From: Streptomyces zhihengii
Lineage (GTDB): Bacteria > Actinomycetota > Actinomycetes > Streptomycetales > Streptomycetaceae
Length of the DNA stretch: 64,000 bases
NCBI RefSeq assembly: GCF_016919245.1
Contig: NZ_JAFEJA010000003.1
Coordinates: forward strand, 62,001-126,000
Direction of reading: 5' to 3'
How positions within the stretch are numbered: the stretch's first letter is position 1; each line of letters starts with the position of its first letter. Below the pieces are notes generated by a model, which saw only the letters and a program-made list of their open reading frames with translations, was not told the DNA's origin and did not search any database. Of the stretch, positions 26,179 to 37,880 are shown in pieces. The position numbers and the translations under genes are program-made.

Positions 26179-27692
26179 GACACCATCCCGGTGAATCGGA
26201 GGTCTTGCTTTCGGTCCACGCAGTCGGGGTCTTCCCAGAGCAGCGTGATGTGATTGCGCACGTCGCTGTCCGCAGCCCCGCGCCCCTGGAAGCGGCACTG
26301 ATGAATGATGTCCGGAAGATCCGCCAGGCAGCTCGGCTTGTGGACGCGCAGGGCTTGCATGAGGGTCTCCGGATCGCCAGCGGTGCGGACCCACAGCACG
26401 GCGGGGATTCCGTCGGTGAACATGGCCGCGTTGACCGCTTCTTGCAGCTTTGGATCGAGTTGTTCGTAGGGCTGCCGCAGTCCGAGGCAGGCGAGGGCGG
26501 GCCGCTCCATGATCCAGGATGAGAACTCGCTGTTCTTTCCCGGAGTCATCGCCGGCCATTCGATGAGTTCTAGGACATCCATCTGGCCGTCGCTGCCGCG
26601 TTGGTTCAATCGGCTCCAGCGTCCCTGCCAGGGCTGTCGGCTGATGAAGGTATCGATGTACCGCTCACGGGAACGCACGACTACAGGGTGGTGGTGGCCC
26701 AATGCCTGACCGGTCGGGCCTGTCGCCCACAGTTCGGCCGGGTGACCCAGGAGCCGGGAGGGGAGAACGAACTCGATGCGTGTCGCTGGTGGCGGCACGG
26801 CTTCGAGTTCGTCGGCCAGACCTTCCCACGCGGTCAGGGAGTTGTTGCCGTGCGTCGTGAGCTCACTGGTGCGCAGGGACAGGGGCTGGGTGAGGGATGA
26901 GACTCTGGTGAACGCACCTCCAGCTTGGGGCTGGCGGTAGCACGTGGCGTACAGGCCGTAGCGGGCGTCGTCGATGTGCGGCGCATCTTCAGGCTCAAGG
27001 CGGACCTGGATGATGAGCCGGTACTCTCCCGTGACCTGTACTGCGGACTGGTCCGCTGGCAACTCCAGCCGGTCGAGAATGTCCCTTACGGGCGCCCGGT
27101 TGGCGTGATGTCGACTGGTGGTGTCCCCGGCCAGAGAGCGCAGGAAGCGCGCGAGGAGTGCGGGCCCCTGGTCTCCCCACAGGCTGGCGATGCGGACAAG
27201 GATCTCGGGAAGAGTTTCGTGCCCTTCGAGCGCGGTGAGCCCCTTACCGGCGTTCGCGGCATGGAGTTTGAGTTCGGCGGGCCGGGGCTGTGGATCAAGG
27301 GCGCGCAGCACGCGGATCAGCTGCCCCATCTCGTGCACAGGCAGCGGCTGTTCGTCTACGACGGACCGGACCGCCACCTGCAGCCAGGCGAATGCCCTGT
27401 CATCGTTGGCCATGGCTTCCAGGGCGTCGCAGATCGCCTCAACTGCCCCCATCGGGTCGCGCCACGCGGCGGCGGCGGACAGCATGCTGCGAACGTGGTC
27501 CTTTGCCGTCGCCCCATGTTGCACACTGGCGCCGAATCCTCGGCACCCCGGATTGCGCGACACATGGTCGAGCAGGTCCGCACGGAAATCCGGCCTGTTC
27601 ATGCTGGCGAAGTCGGCGAGGAGGTCGCACAGCAGATTCTGGGCGTCCTGACTCCACGGCTCGGCGTGCGCCGGTTCGCATACCTGCGTCAT
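26175..27692 (-). CDS. VMAP-like protein with N-terminal effector-associated domain
   Basis: 505 residues from ATG 27692, 5 bases after the protease stop. Residues 13-95 form a helical EAD-like domain (LLCDLLADFASMNRPDFRADLLDHVSRN ... WRDPMGAVEAICDALEAMA). The rest resembles the VMAP C-terminal region: YRLIIQVRLEPED, a beta-rich middle, LADELEAVPPPATRIEFVLPSRLLGHPAELW and the late PALACLGLRQPYEQLDPKLQEAVNAAMFTDGIPAVLWVR. Family knowledge: VMAP proteins (vWA-MoxR-associated proteins) are the central scaffold of ternary conflict systems, linking sensor, ATPase and effector through EADs. The assignment to VMAP rests on this pattern and on the neighbours, not on a profile search. Confidence 0.82.
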   Translation of the reverse strand: MTQVCEPAHAEPWSQDAQNLLCDLLADFASMNRPDFRADLLDHVSRNPGCRGFGASVQHGATAKDHVRSMLSAAAAWRDPMGAVEAICDALEAMANDDRAFAWLQVAVRSVVDEQPLPVHEMGQLIRVLRALDPQPRPAELKLHAANAGKGLTALEGHETLPEILVRIASLWGDQGPALLARFLRSLAGDTTSRHHANRAPVRDILDRLELPADQSAVQVTGEYRLIIQVRLEPEDAPHIDDARYGLYATCYRQPQAGGAFTRVSSLTQPLSLRTSELTTHGNNSLTAWEGLADELEAVPPPATRIEFVLPSRLLGHPAELWATGPTGQALGHHHPVVVRSRERYIDTFISRQPWQGRWSRLNQRGSDGQMDVLELIEWPAMTPGKNSEFSSWIMERPALACLGLRQPYEQLDPKLQEAVNAAMFTDGIPAVLWVRTAGDPETLMQALRVHKPSCLADLPDIIHQCRFQGRGAADSDVRNHITLLWEDPDCVDRKQDLRFTGMVS

Positions 27693-27697
27693 CGGCC

Positions 27698-28639
27698 CTA
27701 CGCGCTTTCCCAGCCGCCGATAGCCCGCCCGATGACCTCGCGCAGCCGCTCCAGGGCCTGGTCGTAGGGGGCCAGTTCCTCCATAGCGGTGTACAGCGCT
27801 GTGTACGCGCTCTCCTTGTCGCGGAAGGACTCGATACGGCTCACAATGCGTTGGAGATGAGCACGACGGTCAGGTCGGTCGTCGGCGTCGAACGAATGCG
27901 GCAGCCCGAGGTGGTTGCCCATGATGTCGAGCAGGTCGAAGCGTGCCTCGGGGCGAGCCAGGACAGGAAACGCCAGAAGCGCGTCTACGATCTCAGCCTG
28001 AGACGGCACGGGCTGGCGAACGGGTGCTGCCACCGGCCGCACACCCAGGAAACGGGCCAGTGCCCCGACCGGGACGAACCAGCCGCCCGCGTCAGTCCTG
28101 TAGTTGCGGCTGCCCTTGAGTACGCCGCACACCGTGCCGTCCTGGTTGAGGACCGCGGCGCCACTGTGCCCGGGTCGGACACCGTCACCGAGGAACCTCC
28201 GATACGGCCCAGATACGCCCGCCACGCGCAGCAGAAGTGTCTCGGGTTTGGCCCCGTCGAAACCTGGAACGGTCGAGGAGTAGCCCACGATCGTTACCTC
28301 GCTGCTGACCGGTGCTTCGTCCTGTGCCAGAGGCAGCACAGGGTGATTCGCCAGTGCCGGAACGTGCACGGTCGCAAGGTCGGGGAACGGATAGAACAGT
28401 CCCCCGTCGCTGTTCTTGGGCTCGGCACGCACGTCGTGCGCCTGTACCGGGTAGGCACCGGAAGCATGGTGGATGACGAGGTCGCTGAGCGTGCCGTCGC
28501 CGACTACTACGTGCGCGGCTGTGGTTACGGTTCCCGCACTGGTGAGGAAGCCGCTGCCGCAGAACTCATCCTCGGCGCTGATCCACACAGTGCGCGCCAT
28601 CAGGGCTTCCATGGGTTCCGAGAGTCCGGTCCGGATCAC
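27698..28639 (-). CDS. Trypsin-like serine protease with C-terminal effector-associated domain
   Basis: 313 residues from GTG 28639 (GTGA overlap with the Trypco1-like gene stop). Catalytic triad: H43 in VTTAAHVV, D87 in FPDLATVHV, S159 in RPGHSGAAVLN, so the enzyme should be active; no signal peptide, hence cytoplasmic. Residues 213-305 form a helical EAD-like domain (AEIVDALLAFPVLARPEARFDLLD, then SRIESFRDKESAYTALYTAMEELA) that resembles the N-terminus of the VMAP protein next door, suggesting like-with-like binding. In this class of systems the protease is held by the scaffold and released or activated on infection, to cleave a partner. Confidence 0.88.
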   Translation of the reverse strand: MIRTGLSEPMEALMARTVWISAEDEFCGSGFLTSAGTVTTAAHVVVGDGTLSDLVIHHASGAYPVQAHDVRAEPKNSDGGLFYPFPDLATVHVPALANHPVLPLAQDEAPVSSEVTIVGYSSTVPGFDGAKPETLLLRVAGVSGPYRRFLGDGVRPGHSGAAVLNQDGTVCGVLKGSRNYRTDAGGWFVPVGALARFLGVRPVAAPVRQPVPSQAEIVDALLAFPVLARPEARFDLLDIMGNHLGLPHSFDADDRPDRRAHLQRIVSRIESFRDKESAYTALYTAMEELAPYDQALERLREVIGRAIGGWESA

Positions 28640-29028
28640 GCGGAGGCCGACGGCTGTTCACCCGACGGCTTAAGGTTCCAGGACAGTCGCACGGTCAGGG
28701 CCGCCTCGCTGCCGGCTTCCGCGATGACTCCCAGGAGTTGGCCTGACTTCACCGCTAGCTTGAGACCGAATTCCACCTCGAAGGAGTCCGGGTTCCCGGC
28801 TTCCCCGTCGATGATGGTCTTGGCAGCCCACCGCCCTACGCCCTGGACGGTGGTGCCTACCTGTTCCAGGCTCATCGTCACGGCAGACCCGAGCTTCTCA
28901 GCCGCCTTCTTTCGAAGCGCGGCATCCCCGAACTCTTCACTCTGCTCGAACGGCACGCTGCCGACGACTTCAGCCGCGACCTTCGTACCGTCTCCGAGGT
29001 CGATCATCACTGTCTCAGAAGTGGTCAT
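28636..29028 (-). CDS. Trypco1 / CU044_2847-family protein
   Basis: 130 residues from ATG 29028 behind CGAGGGGGAG. The sequence has the family plan: a first strand with VMIDLGDGTKVAAEVV, a helical middle and the signature SFEVEFGLKLAVKSGQLLGVIAEAGSEAALTVRLSWNLK. Trypco1 (trypsin co-occurring domain 1) proteins are small beta-rich partners encoded next to EAD-linked trypsin-like proteases in conflict systems; the molecular task is not established. First gene of the five-gene operon. No clear promoter is visible, but the empty 500 bp upstream leaves room for one. Confidence 0.85.
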   Translation of the reverse strand: MTTSETVMIDLGDGTKVAAEVVGSVPFEQSEEFGDAALRKKAAEKLGSAVTMSLEQVGTTVQGVGRWAAKTIIDGEAGNPDSFEVEFGLKLAVKSGQLLGVIAEAGSEAALTVRLSWNLKPSGEQPSASA

Positions 29029-29058
29029 AGCTCCCCCTCGATCTCACGGGTCGTCATC

Positions 29059-29472
29059 TTAGGCAATGTTGAGCAAGCCCGTGGCAAAGAACACAAGTTC
29101 AGACGGAAGCAGACGATGCGTCCGTACCTCCCGCCCCTGCGAGGGCGGCTTCCGCCCACCCGCGCACGTGGGGCACTGGCGACCACGGCAGCTCGCTCGC
29201 TCCGCGCGCCACCACACTCCGCGCACACGTAGAGGACCGGCTGACGCCTCGGTCGGGTGTTCTGGCGCCCGCCGGACCAAGGCGCCCGGGCACTTCATTG
29301 CGCTCGTGCCTGCCAGGAGGTTGCCGACAGGCACGAACGTGTCTGACAGGCGGAGGCGTACTTCAAGATCGTTCGGCAGAACCTGCACCCGGAGGAGGTC
29401 GCCGCTGAAGTGAGCGCCCAGTCCGCGTTCCCTGGCCAGGACGACGAGTATCCGGATGTGGTGAAAGTCCAC
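29059..29472 (-). CDS. Possible small hypothetical protein upstream of the conflict operon
   Basis: 137 residues from GTG 29472 (MDFHHIRILVVLARERGLGAHFSGDLLRVQVLPNDLEVRLRLSDTF). The first 70 residues have GC-rich third positions and look protein-like; the later part, with CPTCAGGRKPP, is less convincing. It lies just upstream of the Trypco1-like gene on the same strand and downstream of an IS5-family remnant that could have removed its original start. It may be a decayed first gene of the conflict operon or not a gene at all. Confidence 0.3.
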   Translation of the reverse strand: MDFHHIRILVVLARERGLGAHFSGDLLRVQVLPNDLEVRLRLSDTFVPVGNLLAGTSAMKCPGALVRRAPEHPTEASAGPLRVRGVWWRAERASCRGRQCPTCAGGRKPPSQGREVRTHRLLPSELVFFATGLLNIA

Positions 29473-29560
29473 GTCCGTGAGGCGTTCAGGGTAGTGATGC
29501 AGATTGCTGCCACGGCGCTTGGCCCATGGACACGCACTGGGTGGTCGATCGCTGAGCGTG

Positions 29561-30260
29561 CTATCGCCAGCCCAGACGAGGAATGCCGGCGATGTGGACT
29601 GCGGCCTGGTAAGCGATGGCGACCTTGTCGGTTCGTGGCGCCAGGAGGCGCCTCGGTGTGGAGAGCCGGTGGCCGACCACCACCACGGTCTCGCCGCAGA
29701 CGGTGGCCGATCTGGTCGGGCACTTCAGGGGATGTTCGTGCGGATGCCGCGTCGGATGAGGTGGCTCCGGATTGCGCGGCAAGGGTGTGCTCGGTCGGGC
29801 CGGGTGTCAGATCCTCCTGGTCTCCTTCACGGAAACACGGATGCCGACTATGACACTCTCGAAGGCCGGGGAGCTGCCCGCCTGGCCTGCGGTCATGCGA
29901 CGTGCCACGGGTCGTGCGTGGCGTCGCTGGCACAATGGACCTTCGTGCTCAGGCCGTCTTGGGAGCACCCGCGGGCAGGGCGCCTGGTTCGGTCTGGCCT
30001 GGAGGCCCCTCTCCTGGGTCGGCGGCGTGCTGATGCGCTCAGAACCGAATTCGTCGGGCAGATCTCGCCAGGGCGAGCAGGTGCGGATACTTCCATGTGG
30101 TGGCTTCCAAGGTTCGGCGGTGACCGGCGCGGCCGACCGCGGACCGGATCGGCGGCATCAGCGGCTGGATTCGTCCCACATCGCGTCAGTGGTCACTATT
30201 TGGACGGGCACAAGCGGCAGGGGCCGGGGACGCGTCGTTCTCAATGGTCTTGCGCTACCT
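29561..30260 (-). pseudogene. IS5-family transposase remnant with several frameshifts
   Basis: Reading the minus strand in changing frames gives GCSQDGLSTKVHCASDATHDPWHVA (the DDE region usually LTTKIHLA.D), HPARP...RNPEPPHPTRHPHEHP (usually IRTVIPEP) and the end DKVAIAYQAAVHIAGIPRLGWR. These are the landmarks of IS5 transposases. At least three frame changes and no start make it inactive. It separates the conflict operon from the terpene synthase gene. Confidence 0.65.
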
Positions 30261-30537
30261 GCGTCGCCGTTGACGTTGCCTGGACTCCCAGTAGTTGCCC
30301 AAATGTATCTGAGTTCGACCTTGGTAGTACCGGAGGATAGAGAACCGGTGGCAGGGTGCGCACAACAGGCCGCATGCGCCGATGCGGAATTCGAACCGGA
30401 CAGCGCAGACCCGTGCATCGCAAATAGGTGTGCCCAGCTCACGGAACGACTCCTTTATGAGACCGTCGGCTGATTTCCGTAAGCCGGTTGAACACGCCAC
30501 TTTTGCCAGACACCGGGACTGTGGAAGGGTAGGCTGC

Positions 30538-31458
30538 ATGTTCGATCTAGCTTTCGGGGACCAGGTGCATCTTGATGTTCCCGACCTCAACATCCCTTTC
30601 ACTGCGACCCTTCATCCGGCGGTTGCAGCGGCAGGCGACCACGCAATAACGTGGGCGCGCGAAGCGGGTCTGCTCGAGGGAAAGTCAGCCGAGGAGCGAG
30701 CCCTCCGAGAAGGGCACTTCCGCTTTGCTTCCTGGATGTATCCAACAGCCTCACTGTCGCATCTTGTCCAGCTCACAGCAGTGGACGCCTGGATGTTTCT
30801 GGCCGATGACCACGCCGATGAGCTCCGGACTATCGACGGACTCATCAGCAGTGGTGGAATCCTCGGCGAGGTGCTACAGCGCATCGAAGCGGACATGAGC
30901 CCGCAGTGGTGCACCCGATTCCGTGAGCATCTTGCCGACTGGGTCACGAGCAACGAGCAGGCGGCCACCCGACACCATGCTCAGGAAGTTCCGTCCCTTG
31001 AGGAGTACGTGCCGTGGCGGCGCGTATCAGGAACGCTACTGTGGGGTTTCGACCTGGTTGAGTATGCTACGGAGCGCGAACTGCCTGCCGCCTCTGTATC
31101 TAGTTCTGCGTATGCCGAACTCGTTGAGGCCGCCGCTGACGTTATCTGTTGGACTAACGATCTCTACTCGGCTCCCAAGGAGATCCAGAGAGGGGACCCG
31201 AACAACCTGCTCGTAGTCCTGCAGCACCATTACGGTATGACTCTCCAAGAGGCCGCCGAAGCCACTGTCGAGCGCATAGAAGCCCGAGTTTCCGAGTTCC
31301 ATGCTCTGCTCCCGACTATGCTTGATCAAGCGCCTCCGTCCAGCCTCCATTCAGTCCACCGAGCATGGGCTGACGGGCTCGCTTCATGGATGCGGGGAAA
31401 CCTGGAGTTCTGCCGCGAGTCGCCGAGGTACGCCATGCCGGCCCCTTCAAGCGAGTGA
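30538..31458 (+). CDS. Terpene synthase, class I
   Basis: 306 residues from ATG 30538 (GGAAGGGTAGG upstream); the longer frame from 30382 is low quality. The metal-binding motif DDHAD is at residues 90-94 (AWMFLADDHADE), the second motif NDLYSAPKE (NDxxSxxxE) at 207-215, and the C-terminal RY pair at R297-Y298 (ESPRYAMP). The length matches bacterial sesquiterpene or related cyclases. It ionises a prenyl diphosphate and folds it into a cyclic hydrocarbon or alcohol. No P450 or prenyltransferase is adjacent, so the product is unmodified unless other loci contribute. Third positions are somewhat less GC-rich than in neighbours, hinting at separate acquisition. Confidence 0.92.
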   Translation: MFDLAFGDQVHLDVPDLNIPFTATLHPAVAAAGDHAITWAREAGLLEGKSAEERALREGHFRFASWMYPTASLSHLVQLTAVDAWMFLADDHADELRTIDGLISSGGILGEVLQRIEADMSPQWCTRFREHLADWVTSNEQAATRHHAQEVPSLEEYVPWRRVSGTLLWGFDLVEYATERELPAASVSSSAYAELVEAAADVICWTNDLYSAPKEIQRGDPNNLLVVLQHHYGMTLQEAAEATVERIEARVSEFHALLPTMLDQAPPSSLHSVHRAWADGLASWMRGNLEFCRESPRYAMPAPSSE

Positions 31459-33844
<2,386 letters not shown>

Positions 33845-33859
33845 TACCCGTTGAGCGCT

Positions 33860-33886
33860 CGGCCTCCGTCTGCCGCACGGAGGCCG
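33860..33886 (+). terminator. Stem-loop terminator after dgdA
   Basis: CGGCCTCCGT (33860-33869) pairs with ACGGAGGCCG (33877-33886) around a 7-nt loop, 16 bp after the stop codon. Confidence 0.65.
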
Positions 33887-34118
33887 ACCGCGTGGGTCCA
33901 ACAACGAACCCACTCCTGCGACGCTTTTCCTCTGCTGGGACGGAGCGAGAGGGATCCCCCCGGAGCGGGGTCGTGACTTGGCGTAGTTGAAGCCATGCTG
34001 GCGCCGGTGGAACCATCCCCAGCACTTACGGGGAGCAGCCGGTCGATGCGAGTGAGCTCAGCCAGAGCCATCTCTGCCAGTAGCGGGGACCAAGAGTGCG
34101 GGCGTTGAGCTCGCCGAC

Positions 34119-35350
34119 TCCCGGAACATCCCCGGCGGGGCAGCAGTGCGCCGCATCCGGAAGCTACATGTGGACCATTCCCACCCAAAGTGGAAAGCAA
34201 TCACCCTCGGTGCTACGGAGATTGTTGCCCTCGGGGACATCCCCGCGTGCGCCGGGAGTAGTGACGAAGTCTGCCAGCAGGGGGCGGGCGGAAGCATGCA
34301 AACGCTACGGGTACGCGAACAGGCCGCGTACGCGGGCAGCAGCCAACGCAGGAGGCCCCGGAGCCACTCGCAGCTGCAGCCCTGTATTACTAGGCGCCGG
34401 TCGGATGGCGAACGTGCGCCGCGCAGGCGGGGAGCAGCCCGAGGTCCGCGCAGACAGGGTAAGTCCACGGACCATCCCCGCGATCGGCAGGGAGCAGGTC
34501 GCTCAGGGTCCGTGCGACACGCCAGCCCACGGATCATCCCCGCGTGGCCATGGGGAGCAGTCCTGCTGTAGGCAGTTTCGAGGATCGGGCAGGGACCATC
34601 CCCGCGCAAGGCGGGGGAGCCGTCCGTGTGGGGTTCGACGCCGAAGACCTTGGGATCAGCCCCATGCGGTGGGGAGCAGGTTCGCGACTGTGAGTGTCGC
34701 ACCGACACTAGGCTCTGGCGTGCGGCGTCCACTGGACAGCGGGTGTTCGGGGCAGGCTGCCAGGTGCCACCTTGCGAAGAGACTATGTCGTACGCCGAGT
34801 GCTGTGAGCATGCCACCACTACTTGGCAGCCTCGCGGCGGGTGCGTGGAACAGCTGGGCGTGTAGGGGCTATGCGGAATCAATGACGCGCGATGTGCTCC
34901 CTGGTGTCTTCCCCGAACAGGTTGGGGAGCAGAGATGAGCCGTACTGATCTCGGATTCGAAATGGGGAGCATCCCTGCGCGCAAGGGAGCAGCAGCCGGC
35001 GCCCGTGCCGCTGGTGTCGGGTGCGGGTAGTCATCCCCGCCTATGCGAGGAGCAAGGCGTGCACTTCAAGGCGCAGCCCCTGCCAGGGCCATCCCCGCAT
35101 TTGCGGGAGCAGACGAAGCATATCGAGGGGCGTTCTGCTGAGGATCATCCCCACCTAGGCAGGGAACAGCCGATGAGATGGCTGTCGCGGACCGCGGCTC
35201 CGGGCCGTTCCACAATGTGCGGAGGCTGGTCCCGCCCGCTTAGCATCCTTCCAGGATCAGGCAAGGGCAATCCCCCACCTGCGGGGAGCAGACCAGCTCG
35301 GTCCTGCCGTTGATGATGTCGGGACCATCCCCACGCTGCGGCGCGTTGAC
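34119..35350. CRISPR. Eroded type I-E-like CRISPR array C (about 20 units)
   Basis: The core CATCCCC...GGGGAGCA recurs on the plus strand at about 34127, 34176, 34238, 34473, 34535, 34597, 34657, 34908, 34970, 35032, 35090, 35146, 35206, 35268 and 35326; where neighbours survive the spacing is 56-62 bp. Gaps such as 34238-34473 and 34657-34908 are near multiples of 60 and hold weak relics (for example at about 34293, 34413 and 34827). The best units read GGACCATCCCCGCG...GGGAGCAG, the reverse complement of Streptomyces type I-E repeats, so transcription would be on the minus strand. Repeats are heavily diverged and no cas gene or leader is visible. Confidence 0.75.
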
Positions 35351-35635
35351 TGGCAAGTCTGACCACGTGGAGAGCTCGGGCTAACTGGACTCAACCTCGT
35401 AGCAAGGGGGCCTGCGGCACGCACGGCAGGTGCTGACGACCTGGGGAGACGATGTACCAGTGGCGGTGGTGGAAGGCCGCCGAGCTGGCTGGGCCGGCCG
35501 TCCCTTGCGGCCAAGGGCAGACTGGGCGCAGGCATTCAGGCGCCGCGTGCGTCTCCTGTGGCAGACGGCTCAGGTGTCTCAGCTGGGGGCTACGTGCCGC
35601 AGCGGTCCCGTGGGGAACCCGCTGCGTGTAACGAC
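35351..35635. other. Gap between array C and the membrane protein gene
   Basis: No gene and no CRISPR repeat recognised here. Confidence 0.4.
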
Positions 35636-36247
35636 TCAGATTCTGCCCTCAGGGCTCGACAGGTGTGCGCGCAGCCTCGTCTCGGCATGGTCGGCTTCCA
35701 GGTGCGGGGCGATAGTGATGTACATCTCGGTGGTCCCGTGGGCGGTTACTGATGCCCAGAGCAGTAGCCCCCAGAGCAGGATGGCGACGCCGTCCTGGCG
35801 GCGGATTCCGATGCCGACCGGCACAGCGGCCCCTACGCGTGAGGGCGGAGCGCTGGAGACGTCGGGCGTCGTGTAGGAGGCGTGGTCGTCGCCGGCCAGG
35901 ACCGCTGGCGCTGCCAGGACTTTCACCCATTCCACGGTGACGCCTGGCAAGATCCGCTGCAGCGCGGCTGTTGTCCACACCCGTACGACGGCGGGAGGGT
36001 CGCCGAGCATGTGCAACGGGCAGTCGGGGTCCGCGAGCCGCTCGAAGTCGTCCTGCGGCATGCCGTAGTGCTCGTTCTCGAAGATCTCTCCCGTCTTGCG
36101 GCCTCGATGGTCCACTTTCCAGCCGCGACGGATTGTCTCTTTCGGTGTCCACCCGTCTTCGCCAGCGTATTCCCCGGAGATCTCGTAGATCCAGCTCCCG
36201 CCCTGCTGCGGTTCTGCCTTACGCCTGCGCGATCCGAATAGGCCCAT
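35636..36247 (-). CDS. Hypothetical protein with C-terminal membrane segment, between two CRISPR arrays
   Basis: 203 residues from ATG 36247, which has GGGGG six bases upstream; a longer frame to 36403 runs into spacer DNA. The protein begins MGLFGSRRRKAEPQQGGSWIYEISGEYAG, has a central part with EDDFERLADPDCPLHMLGDPP-like acidic loops, and near residue 165 a hydrophobic stretch, GVAILLWGLLLWASVTAHG, which is a likely membrane anchor. No family recognised and no cas-like motif. It sits between eroded arrays C and D on the strand from which they would be transcribed, perhaps inserted there. Confidence 0.7.
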   Translation of the reverse strand: MGLFGSRRRKAEPQQGGSWIYEISGEYAGEDGWTPKETIRRGWKVDHRGRKTGEIFENEHYGMPQDDFERLADPDCPLHMLGDPPAVVRVWTTAALQRILPGVTVEWVKVLAAPAVLAGDDHASYTTPDVSSAPPSRVGAAVPVGIGIRRQDGVAILLWGLLLWASVTAHGTTEMYITIAPHLEADHAETRLRAHLSSPEGRI

Positions 36248-37845
36248 CCGTTCCCCCATATCCCGTTCAGTGGTCTTCGCCTTGAGAGCTCCGGCGCTGC
36301 CTCCGCCTCGCCCCGTGGCCACCGGAATCTGCCCAGCTAGCCAGCATGGCAGTCGGCGTGCACCACCATGACCGGAACCGACCCACGAGGCTGATCGCCG
36401 CAATACTCGGAGATTGTCCAGCTGGGCTCCTTCCTCTTATGGGGGGGATCCAGGGCCGAGTGCAAGTACGAGTGGAGCCAGAGAGCCAGTTGGGCCATCC
36501 CACCGTTCTCGGGAGCGCTCGACATCGATCGGCATGCGGACCTGCGTGCCGGACGATCCCCGCAAGTCCGGAGAGCAGACCCTCTTGTAGCCCAGTCGGC
36601 ATCAACCCCGCCCAAGCACGGGGGAAGCCGGTGAAGAGAGGCGCGCCGTCCCACTCCGGTCGGGCCATCCCTGCGTGAGCGGGGAGAAGTGCGGCCGCTG
36701 CATCCACGGCGGCCTGTCCAGCCCCGCCCCCGCCCCCGCCCCCGGGAAGCAGACATGATGTCGTTCCAGCATCCCTTGGTGCCTGGACCATTGCGCGCGA
36801 GCGGCATGCGGGGCGGTGTCATCGTGGCCGTTTGGCGTGGCTTTCAGCAATACCGCCAGATCGCGGCAACACCGGCTCCGGTACCGCTTCCTCCCCTGCG
36901 CGGCAAGGAACAGCGCGCAAGGAGCCCAGGGCACGGACGCAGGGGAGATGGCCCGCTCCTGGCGAGTTGCTGGTTGAGCCGTATCCTGCCGCGGACGAAC
37001 GGCCTGGGGTCATCCCCGCACAGTCGGGGAGTATTTTTCAATGGTGCCGGTAAGCGTGGACCATCCCCGCGTGCACAGGGCCCAGTCGACGTTGATCGGT
37101 CCGATCGGCCACCACCGCGTGCCGAGAGCACTGCCGCGACACTAGCGTTTGCAACTCAACTCCGACACCGGTCCCTTGAGTGGAAGGCTCCTCGCCTCCG
37201 GGGGGCGTTGGCACGAGCGCAGAGCCAAGACGGCGTGCCTAACAACCTCCGCAGTATCCCCGCATAGGCGCGGGGAGCAAACCTGTTGCCGCGCGGCAAC
37301 GGCTCAGTCGGGATCAACCCCAGTTGGGCAGGGAGCACAGCGGGAGGAGATGCACGGCGCCCCTTCCGGGGCCTTCCGGTGCATGCTTGCAGGAACTGGG
37401 GAACTCCCGGTGAGTTGCCGGGTTATCCCGCGCCAGCGGGGAACAGGGCGTGTTCAGCCGGAGTGTGTAACTGATGGGGCGGACCATCCCCGCTCATGTG
37501 GGGAGCGACGTGCCTATCCGGGAGTCTCCAACCGCACAAGTCTCTTCGTACATCTATCACCAGGGACGCCGGATCGCGCTACTGCTTCGTCAGATCGTCA
37601 ATGCGGTGCGGAGGAAGCGTCCTCACGAGCTGGCGGACCTCGCCTGCGGCACACGAACGATGACCTGAGCCTCGCTATGCGACGACGGCGCGAACTGGGC
37701 CGCAGGGGCAAAGAGGCGCCGAGCCGGGCAAGTGCGGCCCTTACCGACCCCAGGGTGTCGGTCCGGGTACTTCGGCCTGTCCCGATGGGCACAGATACTG
37801 TCGCGAATGTTCAACTGCGCCACATCGCTGACTTTATCAGCTAGA
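36248..37845. other. Gene-free region occupied by CRISPR array D
   Basis: No gene is supportable. Array D fills 36488-37512; between 37513 and the iron box at 37846 nothing is recognised. Confidence 0.5.
36488..37512. CRISPR. Eroded type I-E-like CRISPR array D (about 16 units)
   Basis: Cores on the plus strand at about 36494, 36553, 36603, 36666, 36720, 36788, 37011, 37062, 37255, 37315, 37424 and 37485; intact neighbours are 50-63 bp apart. The units at 37255 (TATCCCCGCATAGGCGCGG) and 37485 (GGACCATCCCCGCTCATG) are the best preserved. At 36720-36748 the repeat has been replaced by a run of CCCGCC units. Same orientation as array C, and probably part of the same original array. Confidence 0.72.
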
Positions 37846-37864
37846 AAAGGTGAGCCTTACCTAA
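37846..37864 (+). promoter_or_regulatory. DmdR/IdeR-type iron box
   Basis: AAAGGTGAGCCTTACCTAA (37846-37864) fits the actinobacterial iron-box consensus TTAGGTNAGNCTNACCTAA except at the first two bases. It ends 16 bp before the start of the siderophore-binding lipoprotein gene, so the operon should be repressed by Fe(II)-DmdR. Confidence 0.85.
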
Positions 37865-37880
37865 GTTCCTAACGAAAGCG

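Noticed and set aside
36720..36748. Run of CCCGCC units, possible microsatellite
   Set aside because: It falls on the position of a CRISPR repeat and is best explained as local expansion in a decayed unit.
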